The notes under the pieces were generated by a model that saw only the letters and a list, made by a program, of their open reading frames with translations, was not told the origin of the DNA and searched no databases. A stretch of DNA of 6,635 nucleotides, from NCBI GenBank assembly GCA_003162255.1, contig PMMJ01000363.1, positions 11,562-18,196 on the forward strand, given 5' to 3'. Shown one piece after another: positions 5,622 to 6,635 of the stretch (its first letter is position 1; each line of letters opens with the position of its first letter). The position numbers and the translations under genes are program-made. Origin of the DNA: Acidobacteriaceae bacterium. Its GTDB lineage: Bacteria > Acidobacteriota > Terriglobia > Terriglobales > Acidobacteriaceae.

Positions 5622-6635
5622 AGTCAAAGCCGGAGATTTTTCTGATAAATGAGAACTTTTCGCGGCCGCATGGCGTCGATAGTGATAGTACGCCGCGCAT
5701 GCCCCTTCACTCGATACCATGGGCGCTCCCAATGGACTTTCCGGCGCACATCTCATGCCAAACGCGGAACAATCTGTCGGCTTCTTCAATCCCTGCAGAA
5801 TCTGCGCGCTGATGCATTCGGCGGGCTCTTCCACCGTCATTTCACCCAAATTGAAGACGCGGTCAGCGTCATAAGCCGCGTACTCCTCGCGCAATCGCAG
5901 GCCGCTCTGCGGAATCAGGCCGATGCCGCGCCACTTCTGGTCTGCAACTTCGAACACATCGGCCATGATCCGCTGTGCCGGGATGTTTCCTAGATAGCTC
6001 ACCGACCGCACGTACTGATTTTCCAGCCGCGCTTCTCCCGCCTCGAGCTGCCGAATCAGCATTAAGACTGCCTCCAAAATGTCTACCGGCTCAAATCCGC
6101 CAACCACAATCGGCACTCGAAAATTATGGACCAGGCTCTCATACTCCTTACATCCCATGACGGTGCAGACGTGCCCTGGAGCGATGAAACCCTGCACCCG
6201 GTTGGTGCTCGAAGTCATCAAAGCGCGAATCGCCGGCGGGACCAGCACCTGCGAAACCAGCATGGAGAAGTTGGTAAGACCTTCTTGCCGGGCTTGCCAC
6301 ACGGCCATCGCATTGGCCGGAGCTGTGGTCTCGAAACCAATCGCCAGAAACACGACTTTATGATCGGGATTCAAGCGCGCGATCTTCACCGCCTCCATCG
6401 GGGAGTAGGCGATGCGAACGTCCGCGCCCTGGGCCTTGGCCCGAAACAGATCCGAACGCGACCCGGGCACGCGCAGCATATCTCCATAGGAAACCAGGAT
6501 CGCCTCGGGCCGCAGCGCTAACGCGATCGCTTTATCGACGGTTTCAAGCGGTGCAACGCAGACGGGACATCCCGGCCCATGCACGATTTCCATATTGCGC
6601 GGCAGCAGTTCGTCAATGCCGTAGCGCATGATGGT
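5613..6635 (-). CDS. hypD: Hydrogenase Fe(CN)2CO assembly scaffold HypD, 5' end missing
   Basis: 340 codons of HypD; the frame is open through the right edge, and by comparison with E. coli HypD about 46 N-terminal residues (including the MEVCGGHTH cysteine motif) lie outside. HypD, with HypC, holds the iron on which the CN and CO ligands are assembled. Visible motifs (numbering from the Met at 6629): MRYGIDELLP, GPGCPVC (C21, C24), GFETTAPANAM (98-108), PGHVCTVMGCKEYE, and the C-terminal [4Fe-4S] cysteine pattern C272-x14-C287-x6-C294-x16-C311, ending in GAPMVSSEGACAAYYHYRR. The Met at 6629 is internal, not the start. After the usual family end there is an extra tail of about 19 residues, whose last codons and TGA come from heptamer repeats. 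hypC probably lies directly upstream, beyond the window. Confidence 0.97.
   Translation of the reverse strand, partial: TIMRYGIDELLPRNMEIVHGPGCPVCVAPLETVDKAIALALRPEAILVSYGDMLRVPGSRSDLFRAKAQGADVRIAYSPMEAVKIARLNPDHKVVFLAIGFETTAPANAMAVWQARQEGLTNFSMLVSQVLVPPAIRALMTSSTNRVQGFIAPGHVCTVMGCKEYESLVHNFRVPIVVGGFEPVDILEAVLMLIRQLEAGEARLENQYVRSVSYLGNIPAQRIMADVFEVADQKWRGIGLIPQSGLRLREEYAAYDADRVFNLGEMTVEEPAECISAQILQGLKKPTDCSAFGMRCAPESPLGAPMVSSEGACAAYYHYRRHAAAKSSHLSEKSPALTEN

Noticed and set aside
1..6635. CRISPR array, tRNA, rRNA, insertion sequence or phage gene
   Set aside because: I saw no spaced direct repeats, RNA-gene cloverleaf, transposase motifs or terminal inverted repeats. The DNA is almost wholly accounted for by protein genes.

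Overview
The window is a compact bacterial gene cluster in which every gene I can support lies on the minus strand. It therefore reads right to left (6635 to 1). Its core is the maturation cassette for the NiFe(CN)2CO active site of [NiFe]-hydrogenases, in the order hypD (5' end cut by the right edge), hypE, hypA, hypB, hypF. Behind it come a vapBC-type toxin-antitoxin pair and then the first 85 codons of an exported GH13 alpha-amylase-family glycoside hydrolase, cut by the left edge.

Layout by position: 6635-5613 hypD; 5612-5580 a short spacer, which together with the hypD 3' end contains degenerate 7-bp tandem repeats; 5579-4500 hypE (GTG start inferred from a good Shine-Dalgarno); 4499-4393 a 107-bp spacer with a perfect 9-bp-stem GC-rich hairpin and a second small inverted repeat; 4392-4012 hypA; 4049-3369 hypB (overlaps hypA by 38 bp); 3362-1026 hypF (6 bp after hypB); 1025-984 a short gap with a possible promoter/operator; 983-738 AbrB-type antitoxin; 741-337 PIN-domain toxin (ATGA overlap); 336-257 a promoter-bearing gap; 256-1 GH13 N-terminus. 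No stretch over about 110 bp lacks a gene.

How the genes work together, from established knowledge of the Hyp pathway: HypF makes a carbamoyl group from carbamoyl phosphate and transfers it to the C-terminal cysteine of HypE, which dehydrates it to a thiocyanate. HypE passes the cyanide to iron held on the HypC-HypD scaffold. HypA and HypB then deliver nickel to the large subunit. HypC, the endopeptidase and the hydrogenase structural genes are not in the window. HypC would be expected just beyond the right edge. All five Hyp proteins keep the key residues that can be seen, so the cassette looks functional.

Organism: a GC-rich bacterium. The AGTTCTC-like heptamer repeats and the GGACGGGCG/CGCCCGTCC hairpin resemble dispersed intergenic repeats that I associate from memory with Acidobacteriota and, for the hairpin, also Verrucomicrobiota or Planctomycetota. 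A soil acidobacterium is my best guess, with low to moderate certainty. I see no previously undescribed system. The most interesting items are the repeats inserted into the hyp operon, a possible leaderless, autoregulated promoter for the toxin-antitoxin pair, and departures from consensus in HypB and VapC.
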